Assembly: GCA_003427395.1 (NCBI GenBank)
Contig: BFEA01000099.1
Location: forward strand, 133,889 to 164,218
Reading direction: 5' to 3'
DNA: 30,330 nucleotides
Source: Chara braunii
Lineage: Eukaryota; Streptophyta; Charophyceae; Charales; Characeae
Part shown: positions 8,285-16,429 of the stretch, in pieces
How the letters are laid out: each line of letters starts with the position of its first letter
Numbering within the stretch: position 1 is the first letter of the stretch
Made by a program: the position numbers and the translations under genes
The notes under the pieces: model-generated
The model's input: only the letters and a program-made list of their open reading frames with translations
Databases searched by the model: none
What the model was told of the DNA's origin: nothing

Positions 8285-8928
8285 GTACGTTAATTTTGGC
8301 AAAAAGGGGTCCTAGCCAGGGTTTAAGGTACGGATTCGACATCTAATGGTGGTGGTCCTGACCAGGACCTATGACCGCATTCAGCGCATTCAGCTGATAT
8401 GGCAAACGAACGGCGGGTTACGTTCGGGGAAAAAGGTCGTATCAGCTGAGCGCGTGCAGCCAATGGTGGTGGTCCCAACCAGCAGGACCTTTTTCGGAGG
8501 ATTGATTTTGAAAACCTGAGTGCTGTTTTGTCTATGCAGAGAAGGCGAAGGTGGTGGTCCCAAAAAAGTTCTGTAGTTGAAATCTTAGAGGAGCAGCTGG
8601 GAAACCAAAAAAAAAAATTTTTAAAAAATGGAAAAGAGAACACAAGCTAAAAATAGACAGTCTTACGCAGAGAAAACCTTGCGCTTGGCGTCTGTGCAAA
8701 AAAAAAGAAGAAAAAGACAAAACTGTAGTCAGGTTTGTTTTCGAGTGTGCTTGGCTCTGCATCAGAAACCAGTCCATTGGTTTTCCCTTTTTTTTTTTTT
8801 TGCAAAAATAATAAAAAAGATGACGTTGCAAACGAAAAAAGAAAACAAAGCCCAAGCGGGGTTAATTCAGGAGGTCACGGCTAGGTCCACTGATAGTCCG
8901 AACCGTGCGTTGCGTTAGTTTTGCCACG
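8285..8928. other. Decayed foldback fragments, no gene seen
   Basis: Two direct copies of AATGGTGGTGGTCC followed by ACCAG lie at about 8344 and 8462, and a third partial at 8550. Between the first two are inverted words CATTCAGCTGATAT and ATCAGCTGAGCG. These look like leftovers of the same kind of element as 7872-8284. The rest is A-rich with no recognisable gene. Confidence 0.5.
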
Positions 8929-9021
8929 GGGAATCGAACCCATGACCTCCTGAATACCCCCCCACTTAAGTTTGTCGAGTACGTAAGTGGGGTATTGAGG
9001 AGGTCATGGGTTCGATTCTCT
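8929..9021. repeat. Inverted repeat of tRNA B-box-like sequence (SINE-like)
   Basis: The right arm reads GAGGAGGTCATGGGTTCGAT then TCTC, which contains a good tRNA B box (GGTTCGATTC). The left arm is the same sequence inverted (GAATCGAACCCATGACCTCC). A ~15 base spacer separates the arms (8969-8983). There is no cloverleaf, so this is not a tRNA gene. The head-to-head arrangement suggests two tRNA-derived SINE ends or a foldback built on one. A further AGGAGGTCACGG word lies at 8869. Confidence 0.65.
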
Positions 9022-9056
9022 GCTCCGCGTCGTCCTTGCTTGCTTTCGATTTCGAT

Positions 9057-9352
9057 CCCCCGCGGTCTCCTGTGTTGCACTTTGGGTTTATCAGCGGAGG
9101 TAGTCTTCGCTCGCTTGGGCCTCCTTGTGGATAAAACAGCCCACGGTCCCCTGTGTTTGCACTTTGGGTTCATCAGCGGAGCGGAGTTAGTCTTCGCTCG
9201 CTTGGGCCTCCTTGTGGATAAAACAGCCCACGGTCCCCTGTGTTGAGTTCTCATACTCATAAAATCAACCAAAACACATGCTTTGGGTTCATCAGCGGAG
9301 GTAGTCTTGGCTCGCTTGGGCCTCCTTGTGGATAAAATAGCCCACGCCAGGT
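9057..9352. repeat. Tandem repeat, three units of ~70-120 bp
   Basis: Units start at about 9077, 9159 and 9280. Each contains CTTTGGGTTCATCAGCGGAG, then TAGTCTTCGCTCGCTTGGGC and CTCCTTGTGGATAAAACAGC. Unit 2 has a 6-base insertion (GCGGAG) and a longer tail, including CATACTCATAAAATCAACC. The long reverse-strand open frame across this block is a by-product of the repetition. Confidence 0.9.
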
Positions 9353-9356
9353 GGTA

Positions 9357-9478
9357 GGGCCTGGCCACACCACTCTGGAAATGTGAAAAAGACAAAAGTG
9401 TGCCGAGGGCATCTGGCCATGTTCTAGCCGGAAGTTCATTCTCATTTTGCACATTTCGAGAATGCTGTGGCCATGCCC
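9357..9478 (-). mobile_element. Foldback MITE family A, copy 4 (reverse orientation)
   Basis: Ends GGGCCTGGCCACACCACTCT and GAATGCTGTGGCCATGCCC form inverted repeats. On the minus strand the interior shows AATGAGAATGAACTTCCGGC and TAGAACATGGCCAGATGCC, then TTTTGTCTTTTTCACATTTC. It is 122 bp and directly follows the tandem repeat at 9057-9352. Confidence 0.82.
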
Positions 9479-9677
9479 TTAGACTGGAGGGGTGAACGGG
9501 CAACACCTATTTGATACACAAATTGATTAGGGTTGGGGGGGGGACAAAAATGTGGTGCTATTGTTGGGGGTATACAGCGCCCCGCATAGAGCAGAGTGGA
9601 ATAGGAGGCTCTCGTTCAGTTGGTCATGAACCCTGGCTGCCTCGCTGGGCTTGTGGGTAGGACATAAATATGGGTGG

Positions 9678-9881
9678 CTACCTTCTTCCACCGAAGAGAA
9701 CGTAAGGTCACTATCGCTGTTTGTAGACCGGATATTGCCCATATTGCCCAAAATACAGCCTTTTAATGACAGTACGTTCTATTCGGGGGAAGACGGCAGC
9801 ACTATCGCTGTTTGTAGACCGGATATTGTCCAAAATACAGCCTTTTAATGACAGTACGTTCTATTCGGGGGAAGACGGTAG
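9678..9881. mobile_element. MITE family B copy with internal 91 bp tandem duplication
   Basis: Left terminus CTACCTTCTTCCACCGAA, right terminus TTCGGGGGAAGACGGTAG. The segment from ACTATCGCTGTTTGTAGACC to GTACGTTCTATTCGGGGGAA is present twice (from about 9709 and 9800), so a second right-end copy (GGGGGAAGACGGCAG) sits in the middle. The first unit has a small internal duplication (CATATTGCC). Confidence 0.85.
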
Positions 9882-10179
9882 CCTGAGACATATTGAGAGG
9901 AAAAAATGGGGTAGTTAAAAAAAAAACAACTGTTCCTCCAAATGAGGAGAAGACAGCTGTAATTTTTAATTTCATTTCATTTCTAAAAAAAAAAAGAAAA
10001 AAGATGACATTGAAAGCCCAAGATAAAGCTGCAAAAAAGAACTGCAATAAAAATTCCTTCTGTCACAATTAACAAAAATCAATTCGTAACTCAAAAAAAA
10101 AAAAAAAAAATTCATATCATAACGAAATCCCACTTGAATCACTGGGGATAGGTCCCACTAGCAAGGAGGTTTTGGATTG
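9882..10179. other. No gene seen; A-rich
   Basis: A-homopolymer runs at 9917, 9985 and 10093 and no coding or RNA motif that I recognise. Confidence 0.5.
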
Positions 10180-10279
10180 AAAGCCTGAATCTGGACGTGT
10201 AGTGTGGAGAGGTGCAGAAAATCGGGATTGATCTGCTTTTCTGCATCTCTGCATGAAACACATCCAGATTCAGACGCTA
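10180..10279. mobile_element. Foldback element (~40 bp arms)
   Basis: The left arm GCCTGAATCTGGACGTGTAG continues to GAGAGGTGCAGAAAA. It pairs with CTTTTCTGCATCTCTGCATG on to CATCCAGATTCAGACGC. The loop is only about 10-15 bases. Words such as GAATCTGGA link it loosely to the elements near 2600 and 14460. Confidence 0.78.
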
Positions 10280-10443
10280 ACTCGTATCCTCTCTTTGCAC
10301 GAGGGTACCTCGCCCCATATGTGGAAACAGTTCAGACTCAAACACTTTGTTGGTTTGAGCGAGAGTGGGGACCACCCAGATTTCGGTGAATAATAAATTA
10401 AAAAAACACTGAAAATTTGTGAAAATACTAAAATAGGTAAAAA

Positions 10444-10500
10444 ACGTTAGATTGTGAATTTGACAACACGGGTTCAATATTCAAATCCCGTTATTGGCCT
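10444..10500 (+). pseudogene. Possible organellar-type tRNA-His(GUG) 3' fragment
   Basis: GTTAGATTGTGAATTTGAC can fold as an anticodon stem with loop TTGTGAA, giving anticodon GTG. It is followed by CACGGGTTCAA and ATCCCGTTATTGG, a T arm plus acceptor-like 3' strand. A 7-base insertion (TATTCAA, a local duplication) splits the T loop, and the 5' half is not visible. The wording resembles organellar trnH rather than cytosolic tRNA-His. I read it as a nuclear organelle-derived fragment; chance similarity is possible. Confidence 0.42.
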
Positions 10501-11260
10501 TGCGCCTAAAATTATGCCCTGGCGAGAAAATCCAATTAAGCAGGTTCTTCTGTTGAGGGAAAATGCCAAAATAGGCTTTTTTTTTTTTTGAAACTAGCAA
10601 ATTATCAATAGCTATATTTTCTCATTAATGAAGTTTCTTTTCTCTGTGCATGCCTGCCTGGCTCTCTGCCTCAAAAGAGAGTCCCTCGTTTGTTCTTTCT
10701 TTTTTTTATTGTACAGGAAAAAAAAAAAACATGTGAAAAAAAAATTATAACATGTGAAAAGAATATAACATTTGCCTTTAATTACCTATTAATAGTATTA
10801 ATTAAAAAAATATAGAAGTCCAAGAAGGGGTGCCTTAAATAATAATTTCCGAGTCCCTCACCCCCCCCCCNAAAGAAAAAAAGAAAAAAAAGGTTTCCGA
10901 GTAGCTCAAGTAAAGCCTGTCCATCATTGTCGAAAGTCTATCTTTTTTTCTTTTTTTTTCCCGGTCTATCTTTTTTTTTTTTTTGCTTTCCCTGGTTTAT
11001 TATTATTATTATTATTATTATTATTTGTTTTGTTTTGTTTTTGGTTCTCTGCGCTCATTTGTCATCTAGAAGAGCTTGTTGCTTTTGGCAATGAGCTGGC
11101 AATGAGCTGATCCGACGAAGTCCCTCTGGTTGCAATGTGCATCCTCCTCCTCCCTCTCTCCCTTTTCTCCATCGCTCTTTGTCGTGCCGACATCTTGTTC
11201 CATGTCTGGATGTTGCTCGCGGTTACCGACTGGAAAGACGAACGGCCTTTTTTATTTTTC
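10501..11260. other. No gene seen; A/T runs, (TTA)n, C-run/N gap
   Basis: Holds T and A homopolymers, a (TTA)n tract at 10999-11025, TTTTG repeats, and a C run ended by a single N at 10871 that marks an assembly join. Nothing coding is recognised. Confidence 0.6.
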
Positions 11261-11261
11261 T

Positions 11262-11456
11262 TCACGAAGAAGAGGAGGACCAGCAGCAGCAGCAGCAGGA
11301 GGAGGAGGAGATGCAGAAAGCAGCAAGAAGAGGAGGCGCCTCATCAGCTAGAAGAGATGGAGCAGGAGATGGGGCAGCAAGAAGAGGAGGAAGAGATTGA
11401 AAGAGCAAGAAGAGGAGGAGATTATGGAGCACGAAGAGGAGGAGACAGATCAGCAA
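11262..11456 (+). repeat. Purine-rich AGC/GAG low-complexity tract
   Basis: CAG repeats followed by GAGGAG and AAGAAGAGGAG motifs make every forward frame open for about 200 bases. The encoded peptides are Gln/Glu or Arg/Gly strings with no family signature. It might act as a splicing-enhancer-like purine tract, but I see no exon boundaries that join it to the bZIP. Confidence 0.7.
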
Positions 11457-11708
11457 GACCCCATTTTTTTTTTTTGCATGCCGTTTCTTCCGTCAACCTC
11501 ATCCCTCTCTCCTGTTTCCCCTCGACCTGCTCTCTCTCTCTCTCTTCTCTCTCTTCCTTTTCCCACTTTGCCAACCACCTCTCTCTCCCATTTTCCCCTG
11601 TTTTCAAACACCTATTCTATATTCTATATACTCACGGAGATGGGAGAGCCGTTCTACGCATCCTTGCCATGATGCCAGCTCACTCACCGACCCGTCGTCC
11701 TTTCTTCT

Positions 11709-11756
11709 CGCATTCGGCTACCGGTCCTTTGGGCGCATTCGGCTACCGGTCCTTTG
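11709..11756 (+). repeat. 24 bp tandem duplication at the U6 5' end
   Basis: GCATTCGGCTACCGGTCCTT followed by TGGG occurs twice in a row, covering the upstream flank and the first bases of the U6-like sequence. Only the second copy continues into the U6 body. Confidence 0.9.
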
Positions 11757-11850
11757 GGACATCCGTTAAAATTGGAACGATACAGAGAAGGAAGATTAGC
11801 ATGGCCCCCTGCGCCAGGATGACACACGTAAATCGAGAAATCATCCAAAT
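11749..11850 (+). pseudogene. U6 spliceosomal snRNA-like sequence, probably a retroposed pseudogene
   Basis: The whole U6 order is present: 5' stem GTCCTTTGGGACATCC, TTAAAATTGGAACGATACAG, the ACAGAGA box, ATTAGCATGGCCCC, TGCGCCAGGATGACAC and AAATCGAGAAATCATCC. Departures from conserved U6 are three extra bases after ACAGAGAAG, one extra C in GCCCCCTGCGC, and CGCC for CGCA. There is no terminal T run; an A-rich tail (AAATGAAAAATAAAATAAAA) follows, which favours RNA-mediated insertion. I see no plant-type USE/TATA promoter upstream. A functional divergent U6 is less likely but not excluded. Confidence 0.9.
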
Positions 11851-11881
11851 AAATGAAAAATAAAATAAAAGAAAAATTCAG

Positions 11882-11931
11882 CTACCGTGTTCACCCGAAT
11901 TGTACAGAGAGAACGCCAATAAAGACGGTAG
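11882..11931. mobile_element. MITE family B, 50 bp deletion derivative
   Basis: The left end CTACCGTGTTCACCCGAATT and right end AAAGACGGTAG of family B are separated by only about 20 bases. It lies 31 bases after the U6-like sequence. Confidence 0.6.
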
Positions 11932-12112
11932 GCTCATCACACTTTGCCATGTGGAGAGAGAGCGGTAGTAAAAGATCCATACACCCCCCCTACCAGATCC
12001 CGATCCCGACCCGCCAAAAAGCTTGTACTGTCTCTTTCCACTGAAAAGCTTGGCTTGTTTCTACCACCTTGCTGTACAAGCAAAAAGGTATATTTGCCGA
12101 GAACCTCGTCTT

Positions 12113-12262
12113 GAACCACCTGTACATCGGAAAAAGGAGATTGAGCCTCTGCTAAAACATATAAGGCTACCCCGGTTTCCCCGTACTATACATAGACTAG
12201 TGAGAGCATGAGATAGATGAGTACTAGCAAGAAAAATGAGATAGATGAGAGAAGAATATAGC

Positions 12263-12299
<37 letters not shown>

Positions 12300-12400
12300 A
12301 TATAAGGCCATGGACCGCCGATTCATTTTATAGAGGGCCCATGGCCTCCGAGTTCTTAGGAGAGGCTCAATCTGCTTTTCCGGATGTACTGGTGCTTTAA
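12113..12400. mobile_element. MITE family C, foldback element with poly-A interior
   Basis: The left arm GAACCACCTGTACATCGGAA continues AAGGAGATTGAGCCTCT. It pairs with AGAGGCTCAATCTGCTTTTC and CGGATGTACTGGTGCTTTAA on the right. The interior has a run of about 34 A at 12265-12298. The ends belong to the TTTAAACCAC-AGTAC terminal family also seen at 12584, 15761 and 28880. Confidence 0.78.
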
Positions 12401-12583
12401 ACCACTAGCACCTTTGTCGTTTTGGAAAATAGCGGGCCTCCGACCTTTCAGGAGGACCGAAAGGGAAACGAAACGATGGCCACTGATTAGATTTATCAAC
12501 GGCAGCCGTCGTCGGGCGCGGCCTCTGAATTCTTTGGGAACTGGCGTTTCCCCTCATGTCTGAATCGGTAAAGGTACTACTGG
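12401..12583. other. No gene seen; GGCCTC-containing repeat debris
   Basis: Contains GCGGGCCTCCGACC and GCGGCCTCTGAATTCTTTGG, words that recur around 12350, 12690 and 26480, so it is probably part of a dispersed repeat. Confidence 0.45.
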
Positions 12584-12763
12584 TTTAAACCGCAAGTACA
12601 CGGCCCCAGCCTTGCAGAAAGTTTTTGTCGCCACAAGCAAAACTCGGAGGGGCCACGCGGCGTGGGGCGCCGTTGAACAAAAAAATCGGCGGCCTCCGAA
12701 GTGAAGTGGTGCGGGTTTCGTGCTGACGCCCGCGGGCTGATGTGTGGTGTACTGGCGCTTTAA
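12584..12763. mobile_element. MITE family C copy, about 100 bp upstream of exon 2
   Basis: Ends TTTAAACCGCAAGTACAC and GTGTACTGGCGCTTTAA form inverted repeats. The interior is GC-rich (CACGCGGCGTGGGGCGCCG is nearly self-complementary). The right end falls 111 bases before exon 2, next to its pyrimidine tract. Confidence 0.68.
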
Positions 12764-12874
12764 GCCCTTTTTTTTTCTCTCTCTCACGAATGAACTGGTG
12801 CGTTCTTCTTGACTAATGTCGAGGAGGTGAATCTGACCACTTCTTTTTTATGTTGTTGTATTTGATCTCTGCAG

Positions 12875-12946
12875 GCGTACACTGTGGAGCTGGAGGCGGA
12901 AGTAACACAGTTGAAAGAGGAGAATATGCGGCTGAAGCAACAACAG
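12875..12946 (+). CDS. Group A bZIP transcription factor, exon 2 (leucine zipper start)
   Basis: This 72-base exon encodes 24 residues, beginning AYTVELEAEV and ending MRLKQQQ. It continues the bZIP domain exactly where exon 1 stops; ARKQ-AYTxELEAEV is the invariant junction in ABI5/AREB proteins. It is bounded by CTCTGCAG|GCG and CAG|GTATAT, phase 0 at both ends. The 24-codon length matches my recollection of plant AREB genes. Leucines in ELEAEVTQLKEENMRL keep heptad spacing for dimerisation. Confidence 0.93.
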
Positions 12947-13330
12947 GTATATTCGTTTTTTTTTTAAATATTTATTTATGTATTTATTATTATTTTTTTT
13001 TTTGCTTTTTTTTTTTTGGGGGGGGGGGGGGGGGGAGGGGGGAGAGGGTAAAGGACCACTACCTTTCAGGCTGTGATGCTAAGTCATAAAAGTACCCTAC
13101 TCCAAAAAAAATCGCCACCCTGCCGCTGTTGAAGCAACAACAGGTATATTAGTAATATACTAATAATACTATATTCTCTTTTTTTCCCTTTTTTTTTTTC
13201 TTTTTTTTTCTAAGGAATGCTACCTTTCAGGATGTGACACTAAGTCGTAAAACTAACTTACTCCGAAAAAATCGCCCGCCTGAAAAAATCGCCCACCTGA
13301 AAAAATCGCCCGACCGCCGTTGATAATTTT
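12932..13330 (+). repeat. ~190 bp tandem duplication copying the exon 2 donor site
   Basis: Unit 1 begins inside exon 2 (CTGAAGCAACAACAGGTATA) and runs through T-rich and G-rich tracts to CTACCTTTCAGGCTGTGATG and CTCCAAAAAAAATCGCC. Unit 2 starts near 13124 (GTTGAAGCAACAACAGGTAT) and repeats the order, with CTACCTTTCAGGATGTGACA and CTCCGAAAAAATCGCC. It ends in three 17-base units of GAAAAAATCGCCCGCCT type. The copied donor CAG|GTATAT at about 13144 is a decoy splice site in intron 2. Confidence 0.88.
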
Positions 13331-13597
13331 CGTCGGTGGCGCCCGGCCTTCGAATTTGAATTCACAGGCTTTGTTCCCTGTATACGAGAAAGGTAGTGGT
13401 GGTTTAAATAATTTTGGGCGATTTCTCGACTATTTATGCACGTGTCATCCTTTCACAGGGACCACGTTCATCGTCTCTGTAGCGTTCCAATTATTATGCA
13501 TCTCTTGAACGACAGCCAAAGGTATGTGTGTTTGTTCCGCCCTTTGTCTTATTTGTTTGTTTGTTTGTTTGTTGCTTTCCTTGAGGCCAGCTTAATT

Positions 13598-13735
13598 ACG
13601 GGTGTGCTGCACTAGTCAACATTCTGCATGCACTTAGACGCCTTACTGGACAATCTGCATTCGGAGGAGCCGAACACTTGGAATGCATCGGGACGGTTTT
13701 CAGCTCCGGATACTGAAAAGTGAGTTGTGTGGTGG
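13598..13735. mobile_element. Decayed foldback fragment related to 15554-15697
   Basis: GGGTGTGCTGCACTAGTCAA then CATTCTGCATGCACTTAGAC resembles the left arm at 15554-15600. The right arm is only partly recognisable (GGAATGCATCGGGAC). An isolated family A-like right end (GGAGCCAGGCCCAT) occurs at 13858. Confidence 0.5.
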
Positions 13736-14103
13736 AGAAGAGGCCCGGAGAGGGAGTTTTTTTGGGTGACTAGCCAAACAGAGGGGACAAAGAAGAACTA
13801 TTAACATAACAAAAATAATATTTTGCAACCGGACTGATGCTCCCCAGAATGGATATGGAGCCAGGCCCATTAAAGGACCTGTGTTTTTTTTTTTTTTTTT
13901 AAGAAGAGAAAAGAAGATTTTGCTACTGCAGTCGGCCTTTTCCGGCCATGTGGCACCTCAAGCAGGCAGCTTGTAAATTGCGCGCTGCGTAAGTTCGGGG
14001 AAATTATAATTATACTTGTTCCGAATGCAATCCATCCCGACACATGAATGGATGTGGGCATGTTGTGTTCGGTGGAAACCTGCGAACCAACGGACTGGCA
14101 TAG

Positions 14104-14201
14104 CTACCGTCTTCCCCCGAATAGGATGAATCTGGTCGTTTTATAGCTGTATTGGGGCAAATTTCAGTCGAGATACAGCGATAATGACCGCCACACGTTC
14201 T
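14104..14201. mobile_element. MITE family B, copy with decayed right end
   Basis: The left end CTACCGTCTTCCCCCGAATA is intact. The interior TTTTATAGCTGTATTGG and ACAGCGATAATGACCG matches the 28673 copy. The right terminal 20 bases are lost after CACACGTTCT. Confidence 0.72.
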
Positions 14202-15387
14202 GAAATTGTTTTTTAGTGCATTTTCTGCAATGTGCACGCGCACCTGAAATCCTCACACCACGTCCTGAAATGGTTTTTGTGAAGCTGATGGAAAGGTTTA
14301 GTGACGTATCTTTTGCACGTCCACACCACCACCACACCACATGCATGCTCTGCTGATCGGCTCACGTCTTGGTTAACGAGTAGAAAAGGGTCTTCAGGAG
14401 CTCTCCTCTCCTCAGGGGTTTACTCGCACGAGGACGTTTCCACGAAGCTCTGAGGTGATTGCAGTCAGATTCATCCCGGTCTCGCCGTAATTGCAGTCAG
14501 ATGCATTCTGGAAAGTGTGAGCGTGAGTATGCCCTCAATCTCTTTGCTGGGATTTTGTCGGCTTTTGCGGGATTGAAATATTCCGATTGTTCATTTCCTG
14601 CACCTGACTGTTAGACTGTGTCAGGAGCTCAAGGTGGATATACCCTATCTCGGTCCCGGTGGGCTTCATAGGACCACTTGCTGACGGCCAATAATTGGGT
14701 CGCGCGCCGCACACTCTCCAATTATGTTTTCCACCAATGCCGGCAGTATTAGCAGAAAACAAATCGGTGGGAGGATCCACTGACTTTGTCGACGTAGTCT
14801 CCTGGGTGTGGTGGATGGAGTTCCTCAGGTGGGACTGATTAGCTGGGCTCTGATCAGGTCGGCTGCCGGCGAGTCCCGACAAGCGGTATGGGTCGATTCG
14901 GTGTTTAAACCAGCAGTACTTCCGAGCCTCTATTTCCCGAGGCCCGAAACATTACTGTGTGCCGGCTGGTGCCGCCGGCCGTTGTGCTTCGGCAGCCGAC
15001 CCCCGAAAGTTAAGGTGTGCATGCAGCAGCACTCACGAAAAATGGCTGGGAAACGTACTGGTCGGTGGTTTGAGCAGTTGGTTGGTAGTCTTAACTTTGC
15101 GAGTGTGTGCTGTGGCAACAGGTTAACACTTGCCAAACACCAAGGCTTGGTTCTGTTGGGTGGCCTGAGAGAATTGTTGGTGGTTGGCGAGCAGTGCGGC
15201 ATTGCGCTTCGCTGTTGATCTCTCGTATTCAGTCTGCTTCGTCGGGTTGTCGTGACGATTCCGAATGTTAAAAAAAAAAGGATAAAGGACTGGGAACGTG
15301 TCAGGGCGGCAATTGTTTTTTTGATGCTGAAGTATATTTGTTTTTGTTCGCTGCCTCGGTCGTTTTGCGTGGTGGTTTCTGTTGCAG
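14202..15387. other. No gene recognised; a family C-type end at 14902
   Basis: Frames of 115 codons on the minus strand (14535-14882) and 136 codons on the plus strand (14808-15218) are open but show no motif I recognise and no obvious splice signals. GTTTAAACCAGCAGTACTTC at 14905 is a lone family C terminus. Two copies of ATTGCAGTCAGATxCAT lie at 14459 and 14492. Confidence 0.5.
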
Positions 15388-15417
15388 GAGGAGGAGGCAA
15401 GACTCAGAAAACAGCTG
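15388..15417 (+). CDS. Group A bZIP transcription factor, exon 3 (zipper continuation)
   Basis: A 30-base exon encoding EEEARLRKQL, which continues the zipper after exon 2. It is flanked by TTTCTGTTGCAG|GAG and CTG|GTATGC, phase 0 at both ends. A 10-codon exon after the 24-codon one is what I recall for AREB/ABF genes. The following exon should carry the basic C-terminal tail, usually ending Gly-Pro-Trp, and was not found in the remaining 14.9 kb. Confidence 0.82.
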
Positions 15418-15553
15418 GTATGCTGCCAAACCTTCGTGCCGCAAAGTCGCTTTCTCTGTGTCGTGATTTTTTTTTTTGTTTTGTTTGTTTTGTTGTCGCT
15501 CTTGGACCATCGATTTAGTACATGTACCGAGGGTACAGTTGTTTTGAGTGTTT

Positions 15554-15697
15554 GGGCCTCACTAGACTACACAACACTATACATGCACCTGGACGCTTTC
15601 TGGACCTGAAACATTCGCCATGTGGGGTTTTGCCGACTGCACCTGGTCCATTAAGCGTCCAAATGCATGTAGAGTGTTCTGTAGTGGAGTGATGCCC
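15554..15697. mobile_element. Foldback element (~45 bp arms)
   Basis: The left arm GGGCCTCACTAGACTACACA continues ACACTATACATGCACCTGGA and CGCTT. It pairs with AAGCGTCCAAATGCATGTAG and AGTGTTCTGTAGTGGAGTGA then TGCCC. It shares the GGGCCTCACT-type terminus with family A. Confidence 0.82.
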
Positions 15698-15760
15698 TTT
15701 ATCAATATGGAATCAGCATGATGCAAGAATTCAGAACAGCAAAAATTTAAAGATTGTGTC

Positions 15761-15920
15761 AAACCACCAGTACTTGGCCCAGCTATCGGCCGCGGAAAAA
15801 AAAAATCAGAGTAGAAACGTTTCCTGTCAGATGAATTTGGGCAGTCCTGTAGTGGCCCGTACGTTTCCTGAAAAATTGTGGCTCGTTAACGGGCACAACT
15901 TCAGGAAGTACTGGTGGTTT
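15761..15920. mobile_element. MITE family C, copy (160 bp)
   Basis: The ends AAACCACCAGTACTT and AAGTACTGGTGGTTT are perfect 15 bp inverted repeats. Interior: CAGCTATCGGCCGCGGAAAA, GAGTAGAAACGTTTCC and GTAGTGGCCCGTACGTTTCC. The same element is present inverted at 28880-29033. TTAA next to the right end suggests a TTAA-type target. Confidence 0.9.
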
Positions 15921-16125
15921 AAGTGAAATTGGTGACGGATATACCTGTGGCACAGGGCAGGGGAACAAAGCTGCATGTTCTGTTTTTTTTTTTTTTTTTT
16001 TTCACGGGCTATGATCCTGGCAAGCTCTCAACGGGAAGCGCAATGATGGCACGATGCCATTCATTGCAACTTAAATGAAAGAACAATGAGACAAAAGGAA
16101 GAATACAAATGAAGAAGTGGTATAA

Positions 16126-16143
16126 TAATAATAATAATAATAA

Positions 16144-16174
<31 letters not shown>

Positions 16175-16420
16175 AAGAATAAGAAGAAAAGAAGAATGGA
16201 AAAAGAGGAATAAGAAACCACAAGCGGGAACCAATGTCATCTCCCTCTCAATCTAACATCCAACGTGAAGAAGAAGAAGAAGAAGAAGAAGAAGAAGAAG
16301 AAGAAGAAGAAGAAAACACAAGCGAGAACCAATGTCATCTCCCTCGCAGTGTTGGGTCCAACATCGCACCCCTCATTATCACCTTCAACATCTCATCAAT
16401 TCATAATAATAAACGATAAC
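16126..16420. repeat. (AAT)n and (GAA)n microsatellites within a duplicated ~100 bp segment
   Basis: AAT then GAA repeats (16126-16186) precede CACAAGCGGGAACCAATGTC then ATCTCCCTCTC. A second GAA tract (16268-16313) precedes CACAAGCGAGAACCAATGTC then ATCTCCCTCGC. The segment plus its GAA tract is therefore duplicated with period about 100. Confidence 0.88.
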
Positions 16421-16429
16421 AATGAATGA

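Larger units (their letters stand above)
2112..12874 (+). other. Intron 1 of the bZIP gene (10.8 kb)
   Basis: The boundaries are inferred from protein continuity: the basic region stops at CAG|GTAAAG (2111/2112) and the zipper resumes after TTTGATCTCTGCAG|GCG (12874/12875). Both junctions are phase 0 with canonical GT and AG. The intron is almost entirely repeat sequence (listed separately) and has no convincing host exon. One single-N gap at 2146 and another at 10871 show that it was assembled from several pieces. Confidence 0.82.
12947..15387 (+). other. Intron 2 of the bZIP gene (2.4 kb)
   Basis: Runs from CAG|GTATAT to TTTCTGTTGCAG|GAG, phase 0, with canonical GT and AG. It contains the tandem duplication above and foldback fragments. 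An in-between exon was looked for, since plant AREB genes go straight from the 24-codon exon to the 10-codon exon; none is needed. Confidence 0.85.

Noticed and set aside
8862-9506. 214-codon reverse-strand open frame
   Set aside because: It spans a MITE, a three-unit tandem repeat and tRNA-like arms; the repeated peptide (STRRPKRAKTTSA) only reflects the DNA repeats.
11135-11863. 242-codon forward open frame
   Set aside because: It runs through purine low complexity and the U6-like sequence; no protein motif and no splice context.
13441-13525. Extra bZIP exon between exons 2 and 3 (CACAG before 13460, GTATGT at 13521)
   Set aside because: The sequence has no zipper heptads, and the direct join of exon 2 to exon 3 already matches the family pattern.
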